A stretch of DNA of 64,000 bases from Ananas comosus. Lineage: Eukaryota > Streptophyta > Magnoliopsida > Poales > Bromeliaceae. Shown piece by piece: positions 1-11,338 of this stretch. The notes beneath the pieces are model-generated. The model did no database searches, was not told the DNA's origin, and saw only the letters and a program-made list of their open reading frames with translations. The translations under genes and the position numbers were made by a program. How positions within the stretch are numbered: position 1 is the first letter of the stretch; every line of letters begins with the position of its first letter. The stretch spans positions 3,803,853 to 3,867,852 of the forward strand of contig NC_033628.1 in NCBI RefSeq assembly GCF_001540865.1. Direction: 5' to 3'.

Positions 1-1937
1 TATCTCCTTATTCATTTTTATGTGAATATTTTTAAATATTCTTCTCTTTATGATTAGAAATAAAATTACTAAAATCTAATTTCTATCAATCTAGAATTAT
101 TATTGACAGTATTATTATTTTACCTTATTTTTATTTCATGAGATTTAATTGTGTAAATTCTTTACATTTTACATGTTTTTCGGATTGCCCTCTAAGTGTT
201 CGACAAAATGCCTAAAAGAAAGTAAACATCATTTTTGTTTCTAAACTTGATCTTATTTAATTACAGTTTGTAAACTTATGTTTTAACATCTGAAAATCAT
301 ATTTTCTAGAACTAGAATGTTCGTTTAATATTTAAAATTTCATTCGTATTATCTTATTCTTTTGAATTGCTTAGTCTTGATAACTTTTTCTTTTCTTGAT
401 TAATAGTTGAGTTTTTGTTGAGTTATTATTCTAAATCTTCTTCATGCTTGATCTCAACCAATTTGCAAGTATTTGTAATTGGCATTGTTAACCTTTATGA
501 ATCTATCTAAATTTAGTTGTTTGAGTATTACTTATCTATAATCATACTTGTTATGAAGAGTTTAGTTTTGTGTTTGATGAGTCGAACTTATTTTTGAAAA
601 AATAATTGAAAAGTAAATAAGTTTGTAATTATTTAATTTCGTACTTTGTGCTTGTGATGTTAGTTGTTTATTATTTTAGGTTTCATTCATTAGATTGATA
701 TTTGTGTGGCCTTCTCTTTCTAAATATTTATGTCACCTTTGTAATTATTTTTTTAGTAGCTTATAGAAAATCGTAATTCTTAATTTATATTTCGGTGATT
801 AATTAACAATTTTAAGTATTTTATTACATACTTCTGGAAAGAGAGTAAACGTCTTATTACACAATTCTGAAAAGAATGTTTCAATTTTGATTAACAATTT
901 TTTCTAATAAAAGATTTTTAAAATTTGAAAATTTGTTTGTAAAATAGTGGCTGAATAAGTATTTTAAATTATAATATCTCTTGATATTCTACTATACCAA
1001 TGTTGGTCTTTTTGACATGTACTTTGTTATAGAAACTCGTTTTGACTTTGTATTACGCCTCAGGATGCATGCACCTCCCAGCGACTCTATTTTGTACTAG
1101 CAATTTCGAGCGTATCTATTCTATATGTGCACCTTCGATTGCCTCTATTCTATATATGTACCTACGAGTATCTCCGGATCTCGGCAATGGGACACATTAT
1201 ATAGTTAGTTGTCAGAAAGTTATTTTTAATTTTGCTTATTTATAAAAAAAATATTTTGTTAATTTATAATCTCTCTATTTGATATGAACTTGAAATTATG
1301 AAAATCTTTATTTTCTAAAATTTTATAAATGACAGATCAGTCGCTTAAATTAATTTTTGTATGAAAATTTTACTTTAGAACTTTTTGTTGTCTATTTTTT
1401 GTATGCTTTATCTGACTAATGTAGTGTGTGATTGATTGCATACCCAGATATCGAGATTGTTTTACCGGGCGGGGATGGGACCGAGTGAACGTTAGACGTA
1501 GTCATTGTTTGAGATTTTTATTTCCTTTGTTAATATGCCTGATGAAGCTAGGTTTGAATAATCGGGTTTTCATAAACTAATATATGATTTTATTTATTTT
1601 TGTTCTGTTATTTTTCTCAGTACCTTGCATAATTATTATCTGCAAAATCTGTCGCACAGAATATTTTTGTTTGTGCTTCATGGCAAACCTTAGTTTCGTA
1701 ATTATAAGAATTAATTTTGATTATATTCAAATTTGGTTATTAGCCTTATGTTTCTGATTCTTTGGATTTAACAGAATTTTGTAGTTATCGTTCTGTCTAT
1801 TTCTTATTAGATTTAGTAGCCTTTTGTACTTGTTAATCTATATATATGTGGCATATGTTATGCTTCGGGTTTGCGGCGGCTACAGAGCATGCAGTGGAAA
1901 AGGCAAAAGGCAACAGGAGAGGTTCCCATACATTATT
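1..1937. other. AT-rich DNA, nothing recognised
   Basis: Strongly AT-rich with no long frame on either strand. Two small less AT-rich islands (about 1050-1200 and 1450-1510) and an exon-like stretch near 1865-1925 have no recognisable protein similarity. They could be decayed retroelement or intronic DNA. Confidence 0.5.
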
Positions 1938-2471
1938 TGTCACACCCCAATAATCCCACATCACATAAGAATGGGGATGTGATTGGGTATATTAGAGACT
2001 TAGACACTAGTAATAAAAACTGGGCTTAAGCATTTTGGGCCGGTGGTTGGGCCTATCGAGTTATTATTGCTAGTGGGCTGGGTCGTTACATTTGGTATCA
2101 GAGCTAATTCATCAGCCAGAAATGTGTGGCAAGTCTCGGCTGAGCCAGGGTCTGAAAGATAAGGTGATAGACTATGCCGAAGTCTGTATGACAAGTTGAC
2201 CAGCTATGTCAGGGTCTGGATGACAAGGCTAGCGAGACGAGTCTCACATCGCCTAGTGATCTTGGGCTGTGTGTGTGATTGGACTGACGCGGACGTCAGG
2301 GCCTTAACGGGAGGAGTCTGTCACACCCCAATAATCCAACTTCGGATAGGAATGGGGATGTGATTGGGTATATTAGAGACTTAGACACTAGTAATAAAAA
2401 CTGGGCTTAAGCATTTTGGGCCGGTGGTTGGGCCTATCGAGTTATTATTGTTAGTGGGCTGGGTCGTTACA
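1938..2471 (+). mobile_element. TRIM retrotransposon, complete, two 153-bp LTRs without 5S motif
   Basis: Nearly identical 153-bp direct repeats (1938-2090 and 2319-2471) begin TGTCACACCCC and end GTTACA. A primer-binding site TGGTATCAGAGC follows the 5' LTR, and a purine tract (about 2308-2316, GGGAGGAG) precedes the 3' LTR. The internal part is only 228 bp and non-coding. Flanks TTATT and TTATC make an imperfect 5-bp target duplication. LTR and internal segments resemble Cassandra elements in this window, but the 5S-like block is absent. Confidence 0.88.
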
Positions 2472-2629
2472 TTATCGTCACACCTTTTGCGCTTAGGTTT
2501 GAGTCCCTAGCACTTTTAAGAGTGAGCAACAAAAGCCACAAGCAACTTGTCTCCATGCATCCATTTTAAGCTCGAGATAGCATGAGATGTCACTAAACGT
2601 TTTAATCCTCTTGTTGTAGGTCATCAAGA

Positions 2630-3113
2630 TGTGAGACCTAGATAATATTATATATAAAATATAATAGAACTAAAATTCTTAACCCAGCTTAGGCATTTTT
2701 GGTGGTGGCTAGACACAAGAGGTTAAGAGAGTTAGGCATGCTAGGACCGGAGTAGTCCTAAGATAGGTGACCCTCTGGGAAGTTGGGCATCACAGTTGGT
2801 ATCAGAGCTAATTACCAGCCAGGAGTATATAGCGAAAAAAATGAGGCTCTTATATTGTTGACTATTGTGGGTGGAGCGCAGCTCACCACAAGGTCAGTTT
2901 AGGCTAGCGAGATGAGTCTCACATCGCCTAATACTTGTGAGTCTGAGCCTAACAAAGATGTCAGGGCTTAAGGGGAGGGAGAATGTGAGACCCCAGGTAG
3001 TCCTATATAAGCATTTTGGACGGTGGCTAGGCCCAAGAGGTAAAGAGAGTTAAGTATGCTTGGACGAGAGTAGTCCTAGGGTGGATGACCCCTTGGAAAG
3101 TTTGGGCGTGACA
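2630..3113 (+). mobile_element. Cassandra TRIM retrotransposon with 5S rRNA-like LTRs
   Basis: LTRs 2630-2794 and 2984-3113 start TGTGAGACC and end CACA or GACA. The element is flanked by a perfect 5-bp duplication CAAGA (2625-2629 and 3114-3118). Each LTR holds a block close to the 3' half of plant 5S rRNA (GTTAAG, a GAGAGTAGT core and GGATGACC/CCTGGGAAG-like boxes), the Pol III promoter signature of Cassandra. The PBS TGGTATCAGAGC follows the 5' LTR and a purine tract precedes the 3' LTR. There is no coding capacity. The 3' LTR is shorter by an internal deletion. Confidence 0.92.
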
Positions 3114-3534
3114 CAAGAGCTTTATTTAAGATCACTATAGTTCGGTAGTGACTAAAAAGCCAAGAGAAATTATTGCTCATCACTGAGCTCATTTTCAACA
3201 GCCTTATCTCGAATTATGACGCTCATTATACGAAGGTGCTCAACCATGGTGTACTTCTGGTCCTTCATGTACTGCTGAAATTTTAGATTTAAGGCATGTA
3301 GCCTTAAAGTTGAAGTTTATCCAAAGGTTACTTTGAGCTGGTTTCATTGTTTTCGACAGTTTTGTGGATTTCAAACTCCTTGATAAGGTCATCCAACATG
3401 GCACTTAATATAGTATACCAAGCAGTTCTATCCTTATTAATTCATTTATCATAGACCTCTCTATCATGACGGTGTTGTATACTATTGCCTTCTAGACATG
3501 GTATTATTTTAACAGTAAGGTGTTCCAAGACATC

Positions 3535-3538
<4 letters not shown>
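3114..3538. other. Unassigned spacer
   Basis: No frame, RNA gene or repeat is recognised here. The sequence is less AT-rich than its surroundings and may be fragmentary gene or transposon DNA. Confidence 0.4.

Positions 3539-3568
<30 letters not shown>
3539..3568. repeat. (TA)n microsatellite
   Basis: A pure TA run directly abuts the left end of a foldback MITE. The matching TA run lies at 4613-4646 beyond its right end. Confidence 0.9.
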
Positions 3569-3571
<3 letters not shown>

Positions 3572-4609
3572 CAACTACTATACTTTTATGAGTACGATCG
3601 TCTTCGTACTCATAAGTCGTTTTCGCTGATAGAGCTTCCGAATCGACGATCCATACCGTTAAACGTGATTTACAGCATTTAAAACTTCTAAAAATCAAAT
3701 TTTATAGTTTTTCGATATCATTTACCTTGCGATCAAAAGGTCACAAAATTGACAATTTTTAACGGCCGGTTTATCGGTTTAGTTTTATCCCTACTATTCT
3801 GTTGTTATAGCTTAGTCAGTTCATATGGTTCAGTATTTTTATTATATTGGAATATGTAGACTTTCATGAATGTAATAAAAGAATTTTTGGATCTGGTAAA
3901 ATAAAAGGTTTTCTACCCCTTGTGGTAGCTTTTATAAAAGATAAAAGTTTTCGCGTATGAAACAGTTTTTAAAAGGTTTTTCGTGAACTTTTGTTTAAAC
4001 ATCGAATGTAAAACTACGGTGTGAATGGTAAATGTATGAATGTATAGCTATCTGTATATTCATTTAGTTGTGGTTGTATACTGTTTGTACTTTTGTACTT
4101 GTGCGACGCCGTGCAAATACAGGGGAGACTCTATCCGTGTGAACAGTGGATTCCCTGTATTTGTGGCGGATCTGACATACTCTGGGGTCAGGTGTTTCAA
4201 AAAAAAATTTTTAGCCGTTTTCGTTGTTTTTCCAAACTAAAAAGGGACCCCGGGGCGTGACAGCCGGTATGGGATACTTGCTAGTTTAATGGTGTAAAAA
4301 AATTGGAATTTATTGAATTTTTGATAGAAAATTCTATTCACTACCTAGATAAAGATCAATAACTTTGATCTTAAATTGAAGAATCGGATCATCCATTTTT
4401 AGGACGTCGTTCAATTTTGACGGTTCATTTTATGCTCGCTTGATGGACTTTATTATGATTTCGAAAATTTACGAAATTTATTTTCTAGAAGTTTCAAATA
4501 CTCTAGATCATATTTAACAGAGTGGATCGTCGATTCGGAAGCTCCATCATCGAAAACAACTTATGAGTACGAAGGCTCCAATACTCATAAGAGTATAGTA
4601 GCCCTACTC

Positions 4610-4612
<3 letters not shown>
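3569..4612. mobile_element. TA-flanked foldback MITE interrupted by an LTR-like insertion
   Basis: The ends are inverted repeats (AGTCCAACTACTATAC at left; its counterpart GTATAGTAGCCCTACTCT at right). The homology extends over more than 150 bp per arm, including the pair around ACGATCCATACCG and the AGTGGATCGTCGATTCGG region. It sits between TA runs. Its centre is split by the 493-bp insertion at 3770-4262. It carries no coding sequence. Confidence 0.75.
3770..4262 (+). mobile_element. LTR fragment or truncated solo LTR inside the MITE
   Basis: The insertion is bounded by a perfect 5-bp duplication GCCGG (3765-3769 and 4263-4267). It ends CCCCGGGGCGTGACA, the same terminus, inverted, as the 2-kb LTR at 22343. 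The left end does not begin with TG, so a 5' truncation or unusual end is likely. It interrupts the central part of the surrounding MITE. Confidence 0.65.

Positions 4613-4646
<34 letters not shown>
4613..4646. repeat. (TA)n microsatellite
   Basis: A TA run lies between two neighbouring foldback MITEs and touches both. Confidence 0.9.
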
Positions 4647-4650
<4 letters not shown>

Positions 4651-5189
4651 TTGAGCTAGAATACTATCGATAGCAAACGGGCTCCGTTGCCACCCATTTG
4701 TTTTCGATGATAGAGCCTCCAAATCAACGATCGGCGCCGTTGAACATGATCTATACCACTTGAAATGTTTAGAAATCAAATTTCAAATCTTTTCGACATC
4801 ATTTGCCTAATGATCAAAGGGTTTCAAATTTTGTAATTTTAATGGTCGACATAAGGCATTTTCTCGTTTAACGGCGTAAAGATATCCAAATCAATTGAAG
4901 TTTTGTTAGAAAATTCTTTAAACTATTTAAAACGCGATCTATACTCTTAATCTTGACTACAAGACTCCTATCATCATTTTTTAAAGAATATTCATTTTCA
5001 GTCGTTCATTTTTGTGTCCACTCGATGGATAAGAGAATAATACCGAAAATGTATAAAATTTGATTTTTAAACACTTCAAGTGGTGTAGATTATGTTCAAC
5101 GGTGTCGATCGTCGATTTGGAGGCTCCATCATCGAAAAACAAATGGGTGGCAACGGAGCCCGTTTGCTACTGATAGTATTCTAGCTCAA

Positions 5190-5193
<4 letters not shown>
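4647..5193. mobile_element. TA-flanked foldback MITE, 547 bp, intact
   Basis: Terminal inverted repeats start GAGTTGAGCTAGAATACTAT and match the right end nearly perfectly over about 120 bp, including the CAAACGGGCTCCGTTGCC segment. The centre is AT-rich and non-coding. The left flank is (TA)n; the right flank is (CT)n at 5192-5218 followed by a short TA run. Confidence 0.85.
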
Positions 5194-5221
<28 letters not shown>

Positions 5222-5231
5222 ATATATATAT

Positions 5232-5443
5232 ACAATTATGCTACTATACAATCAATAGTATCAATCCCTTGGTACTATTGAGTTTTCGGTTGTTGGATGA
5301 AAGGATGTGCGGTTAGGATGACCTCTAGGGTTGAGTGGGTGGTTGGTTTAATAGTATAATCTAACGGGTGGAAATGATCTAAGAGGTAGATCTAATGGTA
5401 GAAAACTCAATAGTACCAAGGGCTTGGTACTATCGATAGTATG
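5232..5443. mobile_element. Small MITE, ~210 bp
   Basis: An inverted pair (TACTATACAATCAATAGTA and CCCTTGGTACTATTGAG at left, counterparts at right near 5405-5443) encloses a sequence also seen, inverted and diverged, at 48375-48602 and 20314-20563. It abuts a short TA run at its left. Confidence 0.6.
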
Positions 5444-5540
5444 AGTACACGAGCGTCCTTCTTTCTCTTCTCTCTCTCTCTCTCTCCTCTCGTCTCATCG
5501 TTCTCCCTCTCATCCTCCCAAACTCGCTCTCTCTCTATAC

Positions 5541-5542
5541 AT

Positions 5543-5592
<50 letters not shown>
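5541..5592. repeat. (TA)n microsatellite
   Basis: Long TA run preceded by a CT-rich tract (about 5465-5540). Confidence 0.9.
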
Positions 5593-6055
5593 TGTCAACC
5601 TCTTCTACGCTCACGCTCGTAGGAGAAGTTCATGTCGTATCTTGGGGCATTTTTTCGATTAATCCTGCACGAAGAATGGGAATGCATCTTAGGACAGTGC
5701 CTCACAAGTCTCCATATCAAAAAATTTTGGCTTTCTTCTTCTACAATTTCTAGATTTTAAATGCTCATTTGTAAGTTGATTTATTAATTTTATCACAAAA
5801 TTAGTTAGATAACTAGTGTTAAACCCGCGCTTTGCTGCGGGCAATTTTGACGCTAATATTCTGATGTAAATTTAAAACAGTTTTGACGCCAATATTTTGA
5901 TGTGAATTATAATATATAATTATGAAAAAGGAGGAAAAGAAGAGAAAAAAAATGGAATGACAACAAAATATTTAATTTTTAGCTTGAATGATTACTAATA
6001 TTTTAATATATATTTTGAATTGATAATAAAATATGTAATTATATAATATGCAAAC

Positions 6056-6398
6056 CAAGGATTAAAGTGCCGTGGCACAGGGTAGTGCCGGAAACTTGTC
6101 GGCACGGTATGGCACAGTGCGTGCCGGGCCGTGCCGATGCGTGTCGGTCAAAAAAATATATGTGTGCCGACACGAAATAGCATGAAATATTTATTATCTT
6201 TAGCAACAAAATATGTCAATTATTTATTATGTATTTTTATCAAATCTTTTGAACTTTGTTGAGAAAATTACCAACTAATTTCAAGAATAGAGGGTTTTAA
6301 ATTGTGTCATTGGTACGAGGGCTGTATCGTGCCGATATCTTGTTGGCACGATACGACACGGTTGATATGGCCTGTGCTGATGGGCATTTTAATTCTTG
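6056..6398. mobile_element. hAT-type MITE, 343 bp
   Basis: The ends CAAGGATTAAAGTGCC and (inverted) CAAGAATTAAAATGCCC are flanked by 8-bp sites ATGCAAAC and ATACAAAC (7/8 match), as expected of hAT duplications. It has the same length as the copy at 42621-42963 and aligns with it in inverted orientation. GGCACGG-rich subterminal repeats are present. Confidence 0.8.
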
Positions 6399-8499
6399 AT
6401 ACAAACACATATTTAGAAGTTAAAATAAGTGTATAATGTGGAATTGTCATCCTATTTGGAGAACATATGAAAGTAAGAAGAAATGAATTGGACAGTAATA
6501 GGTGAAAAGCAATACAATCACTAATAAATTGGATAGTAATCATAAATGGAATAATAATAGTAACTAATAAACTTCATGCAAAACGCATTTTTACCATTAC
6601 AAATGTAAGTAATCAGCAATATTAATCGTCACCAGCACATAGTTTTAAACCACAATGATCAAAATTCACATTCAAACAGAACGAAATACAAATCTAAAAT
6701 GAGTAGACATAGTTTTGAAAAGAATAACACAAACAGGTACATAGCAGAATATATGAAATCTGAAAGCCAAAAACCGTAGTAGGCACATCGATCAAAATGC
6801 ATATTCAAACAAACCAACACATAGCTCTAAACCAAAATATAAATCCGAAATGAAGGGAGCCACATAGTTTTAAACTAAAATACAAATATGAAATGAGTTG
6901 TCATAGTTTTAAACCACAATGATAGTTTTATTTTAAATATAAAGTTTCAAACAAACCAGCACATAGTAAATGTAAGTAGTCAACAAATCAATCTTCATTT
7001 GGTGAATCTTCGTCTAACCTACAAATCAATTAGAGGCATTTAAAACAGACTATCTTATATGTAAAGAATGTCATTATATATGAAAATAAATTAACATTAG
7101 ACATTACATAAGGTGACATCTTTTTGCAGATTGGATTTCATCTAAGTCTGCAGCATGTTGTAATGAACTGTTTTAACAAAATTATTTTACATTATTTATT
7201 TCACCCTTTATTTGGTGAATCTTAAATGAAAGTTTGGATTCATCTAAAAATAGTAAGTGGTTGCCCATGATAAGGTCATCCAAACTTCTATTCAATATTT
7301 TACATTCTCTATTTCATCCTGTCTGCATATCATATGTTGCATAAAAGACGGGCAAGAGATGTAAATAGTAAGTAATTGCCTATAATTAGGTCGTTCAAAC
7401 TTTCATTTAATATTTTGCGTTTTTTATGTCTGCCTATCATCATTGCCCAGCAGAAGGACAAAAAATAAAATAGCAATCGAAAGAAAGGGGAGCCCTTAAT
7501 GCATTGGTGAAGTAAACAACAGAAAGTCAGTAGAGTTTAACAAAAATCAAACACTAAGAACCAATAAAAGTTAGTAAAGTTAGCCAATAAAGTGAAGTCC
7601 ATGTTGGCCTACAATGAATAAACCACGCTAGCCTATAATGAAATCTTACAGGCACATAAGAAATAGTGGCAATACTTTAGTACTTTATATACTCTAGTAC
7701 TTTAACCAGTATAGAAATTAAAAGGGGAGTAGAAAGAATCAAAGAAGATCAACCTCTGTGAGTAAGCAGTAAAGTGGAAGGTAATGTAAGACCTACAAAA
7801 CAGTACAACTGTTAGTAGAATGAACAGATAGTAACTACAGCTGCAAAAAGCGTGGAACTAAAGAATATACCCTTTTTTGGTTTGAGGAGAAGACTGTTGC
7901 ATGGAGCAAGTAATAAAAGAAGCTATTTATAATACATCCGACCTAAGCTTTGCACTCTCACAGAAGTTAAGAATGAAGGCAACAGTGCGAAGAGCAGGGT
8001 AATTGTGAGGAAGATCTTGAAATAATTCAAAAGATCTCGCAAAAATTCCAAATCCTAGAGTAAGACAGCAAGAAAAATCCAAGAGAATTTCAGTTTAATC
8101 GGTTAAAACCAAGTCGAAGAGAAATAAGTGGAAATCTTTTGAAACTCCAAAGAATTTCAGTTTAATTTGAAAAACAAAATGAAAGGGAAATGAGTGAAAA
8201 TCTTTTGAAATAAGTGATTATAAAATATGAAATATAAAATTAAGGAGTAAAACATGGAAGGAAAATCCAAGAGGAATAGGTTAAATTCTCGGGAATAAAA
8301 ATCCAAGAAAATGATTTGCTTGGAAATCTTTTGGAACTCTAAGTGAAAATCTTTTGAAATCCATACATCCATACATCCATATCCATGCATCTATCTATCC
8401 ATAATTTGATTGATTGGAAATCTTTTGGAGTTCTAAGTGAAAATCTTTTGAAATTCTCAATAAATATGTGAAGGAAGACTGAAAAACCTAGAGAGGCAT

Positions 8500-9230
8500 C
8501 AGAGTAGGTTGTTCATCACGATGGCCACCATCCAATGGGCGGGCTCATCCCATCCGCGGTCCAATCGAGCGGCGGAGACATCCAGAGAGGCATCAAAGTA
8601 GGGGATTGTCCTCCCATCCGCAGTCGAACTGACGAACGGAGCGATATAGAGAGAGCTCAAAGAGCTTACCTCCATAGGTAGAGGGATAGGGCACTTATCA
8701 TGAAAAGAGAGGTTGAGAAAGGTGGAGAAGCGCATATTGGTTCCTCATGACGATGGCCAACATCCAATTAACGGGCTCATCCTATCCGCAGTCCAATCGC
8801 GCCGTGGAGCAATCCAGAGAGGCATCGGAGTAGGAGATTAGGAAGACCAACCCGATGGGCACAGGTCCAACATGATGGCCACCATCCAATTGACAGGTTC
8901 ATCCCGTCTGCCGTGGAATTGGCCGGCGAAGATCCATAGAGGCCTCGGAGAGCTTACCTTGATAGGTAGGGGGATAGGGCTCTCATGAGCGCGAGAGAGG
9001 TAGAGAAAGGCAGAGTAGTGGCCAAGAGAAGAGAGGGGGGGTGTGGAGAGACGCCTCGGAAGAGGCGTACAGGCAGGATAGGGAGAAAGTAGGGCATCAT
9101 AGGGAGGAAAGAGAGAAAAGACAGAGTAGCGGGTAAGAGAAGAGAGAGAGAGCATGCAGAGACGCCTCGGAAGAGGCGTACAGGGATGATAGGGAGAAAG
9201 TAGGGCAGCATAGGGAGGAAAAAGAGAAAT
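8500..9230. repeat. Diverged GC-rich tandem repeats
   Basis: Segments beginning GATGGCCACCATCCAAT recur at about 8520, 8752 and 8873. A second unit of about 120 bp recurs at about 9010-9230, with the palindrome-like CGCCTCGGAAGAGGCG twice. On the minus strand some units carry a donor-like AAG/GTAAGC near GAGCTTACC. No protein is recognised; these may be captured gene-end fragments amplified inside the mobile element. Confidence 0.55.
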
Positions 9231-9400
9231 AGGGAAAAAGAGAAGAAGGATTTAAGGAGAAGAGAAAAATATAGTACAGAATGAAAAAATGCTTTATGGA
9301 CGTGGAGGCATAAAATTCTGCCACGTGTATTGTCACAACCATCAAATTATGTATTTGTATGGATTACTCACGATCAAATTTTTTAGTGCGGTTACTCCCA

Positions 9401-10968
9401 ACAATATGTACAATGATAAATATAGTTGTTTAGTTGTATATAGACTATGATACATGTTTTTGATTGATAGGCTTTATGTATATGATTTGTACTGATTGAT
9501 TGGATTAAATTTTGCATTTATGGGGTGCGTCATCATATATATAGTGGGTTTGTTAGTTATCCGGAGGATTTTCACTAAAACCCAAGGTGTGACGGCGCAA
9601 CTAGTGCCCCAACAGATAATCCATTTTGTTTCAATTAAAATAATAAATTAGTTAAAAAAGTAGATTTACAAATCTAATTTTCGCAAAAAAAAAAAAAATC
9701 TTTGAAAGTTTACGAAAAGTTCTACCAAATCTCATAAATTTTATAATCGAATCTATAGTATACATCTAACAAAAAAACCCTAAAATAGTTCAAATATAAA
9801 GTTAGAATTTTGTATATCACAAAAAAGAATCCTAACAAAAAAAATATTGTAGATCTAATCTATATAATTTTAGGATTACAAGACTTATAACAAAAATATA
9901 TATGGAACACAAATCACCATTAGACACTATCAACGAAATTTGTAAGAAAATAATTAAGACTTTTTCTATATTAAGGAATCTAAAAATACTGTATGTAAAC
10001 CAAAATTAATTGACCATAAAAAAATGATCTATACATAAAAATATATCTACGCAAATAGGTAGATCGATATTTAAGACGAAAAGGAATAAAACTACGCTGA
10101 TACCAATTGCAAGAAAAAATAACCGCCGTAATTCATCACACTTTATAATAGTTCCAACGAAAGAACTTTTCTAATTGTCGCATTCATCTCATGGCCTCCT
10201 TCATCTTCAATCCGATGTTGTGTCAGAATCTCTATGCTAGATCGTCGTGGAAAGCTACTAGAGTTTCCCACTATCATCCACTCTACAAAACTCGAAAACA
10301 TAGGTGAAAATCTTAAAGAGAATGTAAAGAGAGGAAAGAAAAAAGTTAAAAGTTTTCTCATTGCCATATAAAACTTGGGAAAAGGGAGTTCCTATATATA
10401 GATGATCATGATCTATGATTTTATTAGCAGTTTTTCTAAAGAAATAGTGCAACTAAGGATGTGTTTGTATGAACAAATCCCTGGCTATCACGAGCAAATG
10501 AATTCTGAGTATAAGTTGTACAATAAGTGAAATAATTATTATTTCCTACAAGTTTAAACTATTGGAGAATAGCATTTTTATACTTTTATATTTAGCATTC
10601 CTTATCATGTCCGGACTCAAGATATTTTGCAAGATCTTATCTCTTATTTTGATATCATGTAAAATGATATGAAAACAATTGCTAATTTTTCTAAAAACTT
10701 AAGCTGTCAGAAAACGGAGTTTTCATATTTGTTTTGTTTTCAATAGGGATTTCGACATCATGCGGGTGATAGACAAAGTTGCGAGCTTTGATTGTGTCGA
10801 ATCTTGCAGTCTTATCTCATGGTCCATACGAAGGAACAGTGCATTGCACCAATTTTTGCCACTAACTTCAACCTGCCAAACACTAGATCTCTAAAGGCAA
10901 CGCGAGTTTGTTGAGATTGTTAGGTTCCACCTTTTATTTTTCTCATTCCAAACATGTTTTAAAAATAA
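9401..10968. other. AT-rich DNA, nothing recognised
   Basis: No convincing frame or repeat family. Two isolated short blocks (about 9590 and 10140-10260) are more balanced in composition but match nothing I can name. Confidence 0.4.
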
Positions 10969-11328
10969 GAGTAAACTTCAAATACCACTCCTGTGGTTTC
11001 GCACTTTCTTACTTTAATATTCTGTGGTTTAATGTGTACAAATTTAGTAATATGTTGTTTCATTTTTTTTTTTTCCGTCGGCTCCTCCGTTAACATTTCA
11101 TTAAATTATAAGCAAAAAATTTCAAATACCCCGCCTAGGTTTATCGAATATTCATTTTAGTACCTTTTAATTTTAACTTTATCACTGATTTAACAAAAAA
11201 AAAATTGTGGAGGAGATAATGAAAAAAAGAGAAAAATAAAACTACGGGATACTAAATTGATACACTTTAAACCACGGGATACTAAAATAAAAAAGTGTGA
11301 AACAACAAGATGGTATTTGAAGTTTTTC
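10969..11328. mobile_element. Foldback MITE, probably Mutator-like, 360 bp
   Basis: Terminal inverted repeats of about 105 bp (GAGTAAACTTCAAATACCAC at left, GAAAAACTTCAAATACCAT as the inverted right end) are flanked by a perfect 10-bp repeat TTAAAAATAA (10959-10968 and 11329-11338). Long TIRs with a 9-10-bp duplication suit a MULE. It is non-coding. Confidence 0.8.
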
Positions 11329-11338
11329 TTAAAAATAA

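Larger units (their letters stand above)
5813..9400 (-). mobile_element. Probable Helitron, 3' end clear, 5' end not fixed
   Basis: The minus strand ends in the Helitron signature: a GC-rich hairpin (CCCGCAGCAAAGCGCGGG), about 8 nt, then CTAG at 5816-5813 followed by T. The interior to about 9.4 kb is non-coding. Near 9320 lies a CACGTGGC-type motif like that near the 5' ends of the other Helitrons here. I could not find a convincing TC 5' terminus, so the right border is approximate. A hAT MITE (6056-6398) and GC-rich tandem repeats (8500-9230) lie inside. Confidence 0.45.

Noticed and set aside
3046..3100. 5S rRNA gene
   Set aside because: The similarity covers only the 3' half of 5S rRNA and lies inside LTRs with PBS, purine tract and target duplication; it is the Cassandra promoter block. 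The same applies near 2728, 43935, 44300 and 49880.
8838..9345. Leu/Ser/Pro-rich frames
   Set aside because: They are translations of GC-rich tandem repeats, overlap in several phases and have no family similarity.
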